Of a stretch of DNA of 53,062 nucleotides, positions 1 to 7,355 are shown one piece after another (within the stretch, counting starts at the first letter, position 1; the number at the start of each line of letters is the position of its first letter). The notes beneath the pieces are model-generated. The model had not been told where the DNA came from, did not search any database, and was given only the letters and a program-made list of their open reading frames with translations. Source of the DNA: Streptomyces sp. MBT65 (GTDB lineage: Bacteria > Actinomycetota > Actinomycetes > Streptomycetales > Streptomycetaceae); NCBI RefSeq assembly GCF_016612545.1, contig NZ_JAENRY010000082.1:1-53062 (forward strand), in the 5' to 3' direction. The position numbers and the translations under genes are program-made.

Positions 1-52
1 GGGTTCCGGCGCCAACTCGAGCGGGTGGCCGCTCGAGTTGGCGCCGGAACCC
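1..52. terminator. Perfect 23-bp stem, 6-nt loop hairpin
   Basis: Positions 1-23 and 30-52 are exact reverse complements around the loop GGTGGC. There is no T-tract, which is usual for Streptomyces terminators. It lies about 70 bp beyond the stop of the leftward tesB gene, so it probably ends the helicase-tesB transcript. It may also serve a gene left of the window, and the arms could extend past the window edge. Confidence 0.75.
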
Positions 53-121
53 GAGCGATCACGCGGCATGTTGGGCTGGCTGCGCCGCAGAAAAGCGTGA
101 GTCACAGCGCGCGTCCACCGG

Positions 122-985
122 CTACAGGGCCCTGAACAGCCCTTCCTGGACGACCGAGACGAGCAGGCGCCCCTCCCTGTCGTAGATGCGCCCACGCGCC
201 AGGCCGAGGCCACCCGTCGCGATCGGGGACTCCTGGTCGTACAGGAACCACTCGTCCGCGCGGAACGGCCGGTGGAACCACATGGCGTGGTCCAGGGACG
301 CCATGTCGAAGGTGCGCGGTCCCCACAGGGGTTCGACGGGGATGCGGACGGCGTCCAGGAGCGTCATGTCGCTGGCGTACGTCAGCGCGCAGGTGTGCAC
401 CAGCGGATCGTCGCCGAGCGGCCCGACCGCGCGCATCCACACGGCGCTGCGCGGCTCGGCGTCCTTGATCTCCTCGGCGCTCCAGCGCAGCCCGTCCGCG
501 TACCGGATGTCGAAGGGCTGACGGCGCGCCATCCGCTCCAACTGCTCAGGCAGCACGCCCAGATGGGCCCGGACCTCCTCCGACACCGTCGGCAGGGACT
601 CCGGGTCCGGGACCTCGCGGGCCGGCAGCTGGTGCTCGAAGGGACCTTGCTCAGGCTTGTGGAAGGAGGCGGTGAGATTGAAGATCGTGCGGCCCTGCTG
701 CACGGCGGTGACCCGACGGGTGGTGAACGACCGCCCGTCCCGGACCCGCTCGACCTGGTACACGATCGGCACGCCCGGCCGGCCCGGGCGCAGGAAGTAC
801 GCGTGCAGCGAGTGCACGGGTCGGTCGCCCTCCGTGGTGCGCCCCGCGGCGACCAGCGCCTGGCCCGCGACCTGGCCGCCGAAGACCCGCTGCAGGGACT
901 CGTGCGGGCTGCGGCCACGGAAGATGTTGACCTCGATCTGCTCCAGGTCGAGCAGGTCGACGAGCCGCTCTGCCGGGTTCGTCAT
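122..985 (-). CDS. tesB: Acyl-CoA thioesterase II (TesB family, double hotdog)
   Basis: This 287-aa protein hydrolyses acyl-CoA to free acid and CoA in the cytoplasm. Family marks are the N-terminal hotdog with FRGRSPHESLQRVFGGQVAGQ, the central TYASDMTLLD segment carrying the family's catalytic Asp (about residue 205), and the terminal SVVQEGLF with the catalytic Gln at residue 280. The length matches the E. coli enzyme (about 286 aa). The ATG at 985 is chosen because AGGAG lies 10 nt upstream and the family begins here; a longer open frame to 1300 lacks family similarity. It starts 19 nt after the helicase stop, so the two genes probably share a transcript. The physiological substrate cannot be told from sequence. 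Confidence 0.93.
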   Translation of the reverse strand: MTNPAERLVDLLDLEQIEVNIFRGRSPHESLQRVFGGQVAGQALVAAGRTTEGDRPVHSLHAYFLRPGRPGVPIVYQVERVRDGRSFTTRRVTAVQQGRTIFNLTASFHKPEQGPFEHQLPAREVPDPESLPTVSEEVRAHLGVLPEQLERMARRQPFDIRYADGLRWSAEEIKDAEPRSAVWMRAVGPLGDDPLVHTCALTYASDMTLLDAVRIPVEPLWGPRTFDMASLDHAMWFHRPFRADEWFLYDQESPIATGGLGLARGRIYDREGRLLVSVVQEGLFRAL

Positions 986-1004
986 GGGTGGGATTCTCCT
1001 GTGC

Positions 1005-3518
1005 TCACAGCTGGCCGACGTCGGTGACACGGACGACCGCACGGCCCTCCGTGTCGGAGGCCGCGAGATCGATCTCCGCGCTGATGCCCCAGTCATGATC
1101 GCCGTTCGGGTCGGCGAAAATCTGTCGAACGCGCCACAGGCCGTGCTGCGGCTCCTCCTCGATGAGCAGGAGCTTGGGCCCGCGGGCGTCGGGGCCGGTG
1201 CCGAGGTCCTCGTACTCGTCCCAGTACTTGTCCATCGCCTCGCCCCAGGCGTCCGCGTCCCAGCCGGCCTCGGCGTCCATCTCGCCCAGCTCCCCGACAT
1301 GGTCGAGGGCGGCGAGCTCCACGCGGCGGAACATCGCGTTGCGCACCAGGACCCGGAAGGCGCGCGCGTTCGCGGTGACCGGCTTGACCTGGTCGGCCTT
1401 CTCCTGGGCCTCCTCGGCGGTCATCTCCGCCGGGTTGGCCAGTTGCTCCCACTCGTCCAGCAGGCTGGAGTCGACCTGGCGCACCATCTCGCCGAGCCAG
1501 GCGATCAGATCCTCGAGGTCCTCGGACTTGAGGTCGTCCGGGACGGTGTGGTCGAGGGCCTTGAAGGCACCGGCGAGGTAGCGCAGCACGATGCCCTCGG
1601 TGCGGGCCAGCTCGTAGTACGAGGTCAACTCCGTGAAGGACATGGCCCGTTCGTACATGTCCCGGATCACGGACTTCGGGGACAGTGGGTGGTCGCCGAC
1701 CCACGGGTGGCTCTTGCGGTACGTGTTGTACGCGTGGAAGAGCAACTCCTCCATCGGCTTGGGGTAGCTGACGTCCTGGAGGCGCTCCATGCGGTCCTCG
1801 TACTCGACGCCGTCCGCCTTCATCGCGGCCACGGCCTCGCCACGCGCCTTGTTCTGCTGGGCGGCGAGGATCTGCCGCGGGTCGTCCAGCGTGGACTCGA
1901 CGACGGACACCATGTCCAGCGCGTACGACGGCGATTCGGGGTCCAGCAGCTCGAACGCGGCGAGGGCGAAGGTCGACAGCGGCTGGTTCAGGGCGAAGTC
2001 CTGCTGAAGGTCGACGGTGAGGCGCACGATGCGGCCCTCGGCGTCCGGGGTGTCGAGCTTCTCGACGATGCCGCCGTCCAGGAGCGAGCGGTAGATGGCG
2101 ATCGCCCGCCGGATGTGCCGCAACTGCTGCTTGCGCGGCTCGTGGTTGTCCTCCAGGAGATGCCGCATCGCGTCGAAGGCGTTGCCGGGGCGGGCGATCA
2201 CCGACAGCAGCATCGTGTGCGTGACCCGGAAGCGGGACGTCAGCGGCTCCGGGTCGGAGGTGATGAGCTTCTCGAAGGTGCCCTCCGTCCACCCGACGAA
2301 GCCCTCGGGTGCCTTCTTGCGGACGACCTTCCGGCGCTTCTTCGGGTCGTCTCCCGCCTTGGCGAGGGCCTTCTCGTTCTCGACGACGTGCTCGGGAGCC
2401 TGGGCGACCACCAGACCCGCCGTGTCGAACCCCGCGCGTCCGGCGCGCCCCGCGATCTGATGGAACTCACGGGCGCGCAGCGTACGTACCCGGATGCCGT
2501 CGTACTTGGCCAGCGCCGTGAACAGCACTGTGCGGATGGGCACGTTGACGCCCACCCCCAGCGTGTCCGTGCCACAGATGACCTTCAACAGGCCCGCCTG
2601 CGCGAGCTTCTCCACCAGGCGCCGGTACTTGGGCAACATGCCGGCGTGGTGCACGCCGATGCCGTGCCGTACGTAACGGGAGAGGTTGCGGCCGAACTTG
2701 GTGGTGAAGCGGAAGTTGCCGATCAGCTCGGCGATCTGGTCCTTCTCCTCGCGCGAGCACATGTTGATGCTCATCAACGCCTGCGCCCGCTCCACGGCCT
2801 GCGCCTGGGTGAAGTGCACGATGTAGACCGGCGCCTGCCTGGTCTCCAGCAGCTCGGTCAGCGTCTCGGTGAGCGGGGTCAGCTTGTACTCGTAGGAAAG
2901 GGGCACCGGCCGGGTCGCCGAGCGGACCACCGAAGTGGGGCGCCCGGTGCGGCGGGTGAGGTCCTTCTCGAACATCGCGACGTCGCCGAGCGTGGCCGAC
3001 ATCAGGATGAACTGGGCCTGCGGCAGCTCCAGGATCGGGATCTGCCAGGCCCAGCCGCGGTCCGCCTCCGCGTAGAAGTGGAACTCGTCCATGATGACCT
3101 GGCCGACGTCCGCGTGCTTGCCGTCGCGCAGCGCGATCGACGCGAGGACCTCCGCGGTGCAGCAGATGATGGGCGCGTCCGAGTTGACGGACGCGTCGCC
3201 GGTCAACATGCCGACGTTCTCGGTGCCGAACATCTTGCACAGCTCGAAGAACTTCTCCGAGACCAGCGCCTTGATCGGGGCGGTGTAGAAGGTGACCTCG
3301 TCCCGGGCCAGCGCGGCGAAGTGCGCACCGGCGGCGATCATGCTCTTGCCGGAGCCGGTGGGCGTCGACACGATCACGTTCGCACCGGAGACCACCTCGA
3401 TCAGCGCCTCCTCCTGATGGGGGTAGAGCGTGAGACCGCGCTCCCGGGCCCACGACTCGAAGGCTTCGTAGAGGGCGTCGGGATCTGCGGTCGGCGGCAA
3501 CTGGTCGATGAGGGTCAC
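1005..3518 (-). CDS. DEAD/DEAH-box RNA helicase with DUF3516 C-terminal region
   Basis: An 837-aa superfamily 2 helicase of a type common in Actinobacteria. Visible motifs are Walker A TPTGSGKS (about residues 52-59), motif II DEFH (about 143), motif III SATLGD (about 172) and motif VI GRAGRAGFD (about 355). The remaining 450 residues correspond to the actinobacterial DUF3516 extension. The ATP-binding and strand-separation core looks complete. I chose the GTG at 3518 because the conserved reading VTLIDQLPP starts there; the frame stays open to 3881 without homology, and the ribosome binding site is weak (GGGG). It is the first gene of a likely operon with tesB. Its RNA substrate is unknown. 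Confidence 0.9.
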   Translation of the reverse strand: MTLIDQLPPTADPDALYEAFESWARERGLTLYPHQEEALIEVVSGANVIVSTPTGSGKSMIAAGAHFAALARDEVTFYTAPIKALVSEKFFELCKMFGTENVGMLTGDASVNSDAPIICCTAEVLASIALRDGKHADVGQVIMDEFHFYAEADRGWAWQIPILELPQAQFILMSATLGDVAMFEKDLTRRTGRPTSVVRSATRPVPLSYEYKLTPLTETLTELLETRQAPVYIVHFTQAQAVERAQALMSINMCSREEKDQIAELIGNFRFTTKFGRNLSRYVRHGIGVHHAGMLPKYRRLVEKLAQAGLLKVICGTDTLGVGVNVPIRTVLFTALAKYDGIRVRTLRAREFHQIAGRAGRAGFDTAGLVVAQAPEHVVENEKALAKAGDDPKKRRKVVRKKAPEGFVGWTEGTFEKLITSDPEPLTSRFRVTHTMLLSVIARPGNAFDAMRHLLEDNHEPRKQQLRHIRRAIAIYRSLLDGGIVEKLDTPDAEGRIVRLTVDLQQDFALNQPLSTFALAAFELLDPESPSYALDMVSVVESTLDDPRQILAAQQNKARGEAVAAMKADGVEYEDRMERLQDVSYPKPMEELLFHAYNTYRKSHPWVGDHPLSPKSVIRDMYERAMSFTELTSYYELARTEGIVLRYLAGAFKALDHTVPDDLKSEDLEDLIAWLGEMVRQVDSSLLDEWEQLANPAEMTAEEAQEKADQVKPVTANARAFRVLVRNAMFRRVELAALDHVGELGEMDAEAGWDADAWGEAMDKYWDEYEDLGTGPDARGPKLLLIEEEPQHGLWRVRQIFADPNGDHDWGISAEIDLAASDTEGRAVVRVTDVGQL

Positions 3519-3663
3519 GACCCCATCTTGCCTGGCGCCGTGGCCGATGGGGGAATCGGCCGCGGGGACGAAGATCGTTGCCGCTACGCTGTGTCGCCGA
3601 CACAGTGTCAGGGCGCCCGAGCAACTGACCGGCGGCGTAAGAGGAATGGGGCGGGGAACGGCC

Positions 3664-4455
3664 ATGATGGGACCAGCACACTCACTGTCGGGAGCGGCGG
3701 CCTGGCTCGGCGTCGGAGCGGCGACCGCCGCGGCCGGGCATCCGATGCCGTGGCCGGTGATCCTGGTCGGCGCACTGATCTGCGCCGGCGCGGCGCTCGC
3801 CCCGGACCTGGACCACAAGGCGGCGACCATCTCCCGGGCCTTCGGCCCCGTCTCCCGGACCGTGTGCGAGGTCGTCGACAAGCTGTCGTACGCCGTCTAC
3901 AAGGGGACCAGGAAGCAGGGCGACCCGCGCCGCAACGGCGGGCACCGCACGCTCACCCACACCTGGCTGTGGGCGGTCCTGATCGGGGCGGGGAGTGCGG
4001 GCGTGGCGATCCTGGGCGGTCGCTGGGGAGTGCTGGCGATCCTCTTCGTGCACATGGTGCTGGCCATCGAGGGACTGCTGTGGCGGGCGGCCCGCGGCTC
4101 CAGCAGCGACATCCTGGTGTGGCTGCTGGCGGCGACCAGCGCGTGGATCCTCGCCGGAGTGCTGGACAAGCCGGGCAACGGTTCGGACTGGCTGTTCACG
4201 GACCAGCACCAGTACCTGTGGCTCGGCCTGCCGGTCGTGCTGGGTGCGCTGGTGCACGACATCGGGGATGCGCTGACCGTCTCCGGCTGCCCGATCCTGT
4301 GGCCGATCCCCTTGGGCCGCAAGCGCTGGTACCCGATCGGCCCGCCGAAGGTGATGCGGTTCCGCGCGGGCAGCTGGATCGAGCTCAAGGTGCTGATGCC
4401 GGTGTTCATACTGCTCGGGGGAGTGGGCTGCGCGGCGGCGCTCAACGTGATCTGA
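3664..4455 (+). CDS. Membrane-bound metal-dependent hydrolase, YdjM/DUF457 family
   Basis: A 263-aa integral membrane protein. Family signatures are an early PDLDH segment (about residues 46-50) and HRTLTHT (about 97-103), whose Asp and His residues are the presumed metal ligands. Several hydrophobic segments follow (AAWLGVGAATAAAG at the N-terminus, then helices near residues 105-140 and 235-260). The biological substrate of this family is not established. Tandem ATG codons at 3664 and 3667 are preceded by GGGGCGGGGAA; an upstream in-frame ATG at 3646 is possible but its AAGAGGA would abut the codon. It converges on the L31 gene with a small hairpin between. Confidence 0.82.
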   Translation: MMGPAHSLSGAAAWLGVGAATAAAGHPMPWPVILVGALICAGAALAPDLDHKAATISRAFGPVSRTVCEVVDKLSYAVYKGTRKQGDPRRNGGHRTLTHTWLWAVLIGAGSAGVAILGGRWGVLAILFVHMVLAIEGLLWRAARGSSSDILVWLLAATSAWILAGVLDKPGNGSDWLFTDQHQYLWLGLPVVLGALVHDIGDALTVSGCPILWPIPLGRKRWYPIGPPKVMRFRAGSWIELKVLMPVFILLGGVGCAAALNVI

Positions 4456-4458
4456 GGC

Positions 4459-4480
4459 CCGACCCCGGTTCCGGCGTCGG
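4459..4480. terminator. Imperfect hairpin between convergent genes
   Basis: CCGAC at 4459-4463 pairs with GTCGG at 4476-4480, and the inner CC/GG extends the stem across one C-C mismatch. It lies between the stops of the membrane hydrolase and the L31 gene, the place expected of a bidirectional terminator. The structure is modest. Confidence 0.4.
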
Positions 4481-4493
4481 CGCGGTCAGTGGC

Positions 4494-4763
4494 TCACGCC
4501 CCGCCGGAACCCTCGCCCGCCCCGCCGCCGTAGCGCCGTTCGAACTGGGCGATGCGGCCCTCCGAGTCCACCGTCCGCGCCTTGCCGGTGTAGAAGGGAT
4601 GGCTCTCCGAGGAGATCTCCACGTCCACGACCGGGTAGGTCTCGCCGTCGTCCCACTCGATGGTTCGGTCGCTGGTCGCGGTGGACCGGGTCAGGAAGGC
4701 GAATCCGGCGGCGCGGTCACGGAAGACCACGGGGTGGTAGTCGGGCTGCTTGTCCTGCTGCAT
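4494..4763 (-). CDS. rpmE2: 50S ribosomal protein L31 type B (zinc-independent)
   Basis: An 89-aa ribosomal protein recognised by DYHPVVFRDRAAGFAFLTRST and SSESHPFYTGK. It contains no cysteine, so it is the C-minus paralogue that replaces the zinc-binding L31 on ribosomes when zinc is scarce. AGGAGGAG lies upstream of the ATG at 4763. It sits 51 nt after the DUF5709 gene on the same strand, so it may be co-transcribed. In many actinobacteria this paralogue is under Zur control, but I see no AT-rich Zur-like palindrome in the 51-nt gap. The glycine-rich tail (YGGGAGEGSGGA) is a normal extension. Confidence 0.93.
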   Translation of the reverse strand: MQQDKQPDYHPVVFRDRAAGFAFLTRSTATSDRTIEWDDGETYPVVDVEISSESHPFYTGKARTVDSEGRIAQFERRYGGGAGEGSGGA

Positions 4764-4814
4764 GGCTGCTCCTCCTGCGGCGCTGGTGCGGTGGACGGCG
4801 GCGGGGCGGCGAGG

Positions 4815-5291
4815 TCAGCCGTAGAGGGAGTCCTCGTCCTCGTCGACGATGTGCATCGCGGCCTCCTCGGCGGAGGCGGCGGCGCCGTCGATGCCCACGT
4901 CCGTGGCGATCAGGGCGCTCTCCTCGTCCTCGTGCGCTCCCTCGTCGGGTGCCACGAGCCGGCCCGATCGGGTGTCGCCGACCTCGATGTCCAGGAGTTC
5001 GCCGTCGGTGTCCTCGGAATCGCCGAGGCCGTCCCCGTCGGGCACCGCGAGGTCCGGGACCTCCTCGGCGAGGCGTTGGTCGAGCGTCTCGCCGTGCTGA
5101 CGCTCGGCGGCCGTCACGTCGTCGCGTTCCACCGCCCAGGGGCGGTCCGGCGGGGACCAGCCGCGGTCGAGGGGGTCCTCGACGCCGTCGGCCACCAGGG
5201 TGTCCTCCGCGTCGAGCAGACCCGCGTCGTCCTGCACCTCGGATCCGTCGGGCTGGTAGACGTCGTCTCCCCATCCGTCGACGCTGTTCAC
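4815..5291 (-). CDS. DUF5709 family acidic protein
   Basis: A 158-aa, very acidic, cysteine-free protein matching what I know of actinobacterial DUF5709: an N-terminal NSVDGWGDDVYQPDGSE block, a central RPWAVERDDVTAAERQHGET block and a C-terminal AEEAAMHIVDEDE block. No enzyme motif, signal peptide or membrane segment is visible, and the function is unknown. The start is GTG at 5291 with GGAGG at a good distance. It precedes rpmE2 on the same strand. The 280-bp region upstream carries two near-identical palindromic 21-mers. Confidence 0.85.
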   Translation of the reverse strand: MNSVDGWGDDVYQPDGSEVQDDAGLLDAEDTLVADGVEDPLDRGWSPPDRPWAVERDDVTAAERQHGETLDQRLAEEVPDLAVPDGDGLGDSEDTDGELLDIEVGDTRSGRLVAPDEGAHEDEESALIATDVGIDGAAASAEEAAMHIVDEDEDSLYG

Positions 5292-5492
5292 GGCTACCTC
5301 CAGGTGGTGGGGACCGGCCCGTTCTCACCGCGCTCGGCGGCGGGTCGCCGCCGTGCGGGGCACAGGCGACGCCCGGCACGGACCACATGGTCCCCGGGCA
5401 CTTCCCGAACCGGTGCCGCTCCCCAGCCTTCCACCCCTTTTCCCCACCGCGCAACGGCACGGCTCGAGTGGTCCGGCTTCCCACCAGCCCCC

Positions 5493-5557
5493 ACCGACCC
5501 GCGGACCGGTCACTTCGCACTCCGACCGGCGCGGCAACCGACCCGCGGATCGGTCAC
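5493..5557. repeat. Two direct copies of a near-palindromic 21-mer
   Basis: ACCGACCCGCGGACCGGTCAC (5493-5513) recurs at 5537-5557 with one substitution, 44 bp start to start. Each copy is centred on CCGCGG, and the second is an 18-bp palindrome with one mismatched pair. They lie between the 3' end of the ABC exporter gene and the start of the DUF5709 gene. They could be paired operators for the latter or part of a termination region for the former. Confidence 0.6.
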
Positions 5558-5573
5558 CGCTCCACCGGCGGAG

Positions 5574-7355
5574 CTACCCGTGCCAGGACCGCCAGAGCGC
5601 CGCGTACGCCCCCTCCGCCGCCACCAACTCGTCGTGGCTGCCCAGTTCGCTGATGCGGCCGTTCTCGACGACGGCGATGACGTCCGCGTCGTGGGCGGTG
5701 TGCAGGCGGTGGGCGATCGCGACGACCGTGCGGCCGTCGAGGACGCGGGCCAGGGAGCGTTCCAGGTGACGGGCCGCGCGCGGGTCGAGCAGCGAGGTCG
5801 CCTCGTCCAGGACCAGCGTGTGCGGGTCGGCCAGCACCAGCCGGGCCAGCGCGATCTGCTGGGCCTGGGCCGGTGTGAGCGCCAGCCCACCCGAGCCCAC
5901 CTCGGTGTCGAGGCCCTCGTCCAGCGCCCGCGCCCAGCCGTCCGCGTCGACCGCGCCCAGCGCCGCCCACAGCTCGGCGTCCGCCGCGTCGGTCCGGGCG
6001 AGCAGGAGGTTGTCGCGCAGGGAGCCCACGAACACGTGGTGCTCCTGGTTGACGAGGGCAACATGGGAGCGGACGTGTTCCGCGGTCATCCGGGAGAGTT
6101 CGGCGCCGCCCAGGGTGATCCGGCCGTCCCGGGGCGCGTAGATGCCGGCGAGGAGCCTGCCCAGGGTGGACTTGCCCGCGCCCGAGGGGCCCACAAGGGC
6201 CAGCCGGGTGCCGGGCGCGACCTCCAGGGACACCTTGCGCAGCACGTCGACGCCCTCGATGTAGCCGAAGTGCACCCGGTCCGCGTGCACGTCCCGGCCC
6301 TCGGGCGACAGTGCGGCATCCCCGGCGTCGGGCTCGATGTCCCGGACGCCGACCAGCCGGGCCAGCGAGACCTGGGCGACCTGGAGCTCGTCGTACCAGC
6401 GCAGGATCAGGTTCACCGGGTCGACGAGCATCTGCGCGAGCAGGGCACCCGTCGTCAGCTCGCCCACCCCGATCCAGCCGTTCAGGACGAACACCCCGCC
6501 GAGCATCAGGACCGAACAGAGCACGGTGACATGAGTGATGTTGATGACCGGGAAGAGCACCGACCGCAGCCAGAGCGTGTAGTTCTCCCAGGCGGTCCAC
6601 TCCTTGACGCGGCGTTCCGAGAGGGCGATGCGCCGGTCGCCGAGGCGGTGCGCCTCGACGGTGCGGCCGGCGTCCACGGTCTCGGCCAGGGCCGCGGCCA
6701 CGGCGGCGTACCCGGCGGCCTCGGAGCGGTAGCCGGCCGGTGCGCGCTTGAAGTACCAGCGGCAGCCGATCACCAGCACCGGCACCGCGATCAGCACGGC
6801 GGGCGCCAGCGACGGCACGGTGACGACCAGACCGCCGAGCAGCAGCAGCGCCCACACCACCCCGATCGCCAGTTGCGGCACGGCTTCGCGCATCGCGTTG
6901 GCGAGCCGGTCGATGTCGGTGGTGATGCGGGACAGGAGGTCGCCGGTGCCCGCCCGTTCCAGGACCCCCGGAGGCAGCCCGACCGACCGGACGAGGAAGT
7001 CCTCGCGCAGGTCGGCCAGCATCCGCTCGCCGAGCATCGCGCCGCGCAACCGCACCTGATGGGTGAACACGGCCTGGACGACGAGCGCGACCGCGAACAC
7101 CCCGATGGTCAGGCCCAGATGCAGTTCCCGCGCTCTGTCCGACACCCGCTCGACGAGATCGCCGAGCAGATAGGGGCCCACCATCGAGGCGACCACGGCG
7201 ACCGTGTTCACGCCGACGAGAAGGAGGAAGGCACGGCGATGCCGGTGGAACAGTTCGGACACGTAGGCCCGTACGGTCGTGGGGGCGCCGACCGGCAGGG
7301 TGTTCGCCGTGGTCGGGGCCGCCGGGTCGTAGGCCGGGGGCGCCACGCCGATCAT
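5574..7355 (-). CDS. ABC exporter half-transporter B (canonical Walker A, degenerate signature)
   Basis: A 593-aa membrane protein with an N-terminal six-helix exporter domain (about residues 35-330) and a C-terminal nucleotide-binding domain. Walker A GPSGAGKST (about 389-397), Walker B with catalytic Glu VLDEATS (about 513) and the switch histidine IAHRLH (about 545) are intact. The signature LSGGQ is replaced by LTPAQ (about 491). The partner gene upstream has the opposite pattern, so the two should form a heterodimer with one hydrolytic site. Start and stop overlap by 4 bp (ATGA at 7352-7355), indicating translational coupling. The transported molecule is unknown; lipids, peptides or drugs are all compatible. 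Confidence 0.92.
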   Translation of the reverse strand: MIGVAPPAYDPAAPTTANTLPVGAPTTVRAYVSELFHRHRRAFLLLVGVNTVAVVASMVGPYLLGDLVERVSDRARELHLGLTIGVFAVALVVQAVFTHQVRLRGAMLGERMLADLREDFLVRSVGLPPGVLERAGTGDLLSRITTDIDRLANAMREAVPQLAIGVVWALLLLGGLVVTVPSLAPAVLIAVPVLVIGCRWYFKRAPAGYRSEAAGYAAVAAALAETVDAGRTVEAHRLGDRRIALSERRVKEWTAWENYTLWLRSVLFPVINITHVTVLCSVLMLGGVFVLNGWIGVGELTTGALLAQMLVDPVNLILRWYDELQVAQVSLARLVGVRDIEPDAGDAALSPEGRDVHADRVHFGYIEGVDVLRKVSLEVAPGTRLALVGPSGAGKSTLGRLLAGIYAPRDGRITLGGAELSRMTAEHVRSHVALVNQEHHVFVGSLRDNLLLARTDAADAELWAALGAVDADGWARALDEGLDTEVGSGGLALTPAQAQQIALARLVLADPHTLVLDEATSLLDPRAARHLERSLARVLDGRTVVAIAHRLHTAHDADVIAVVENGRISELGSHDELVAAEGAYAALWRSWHG

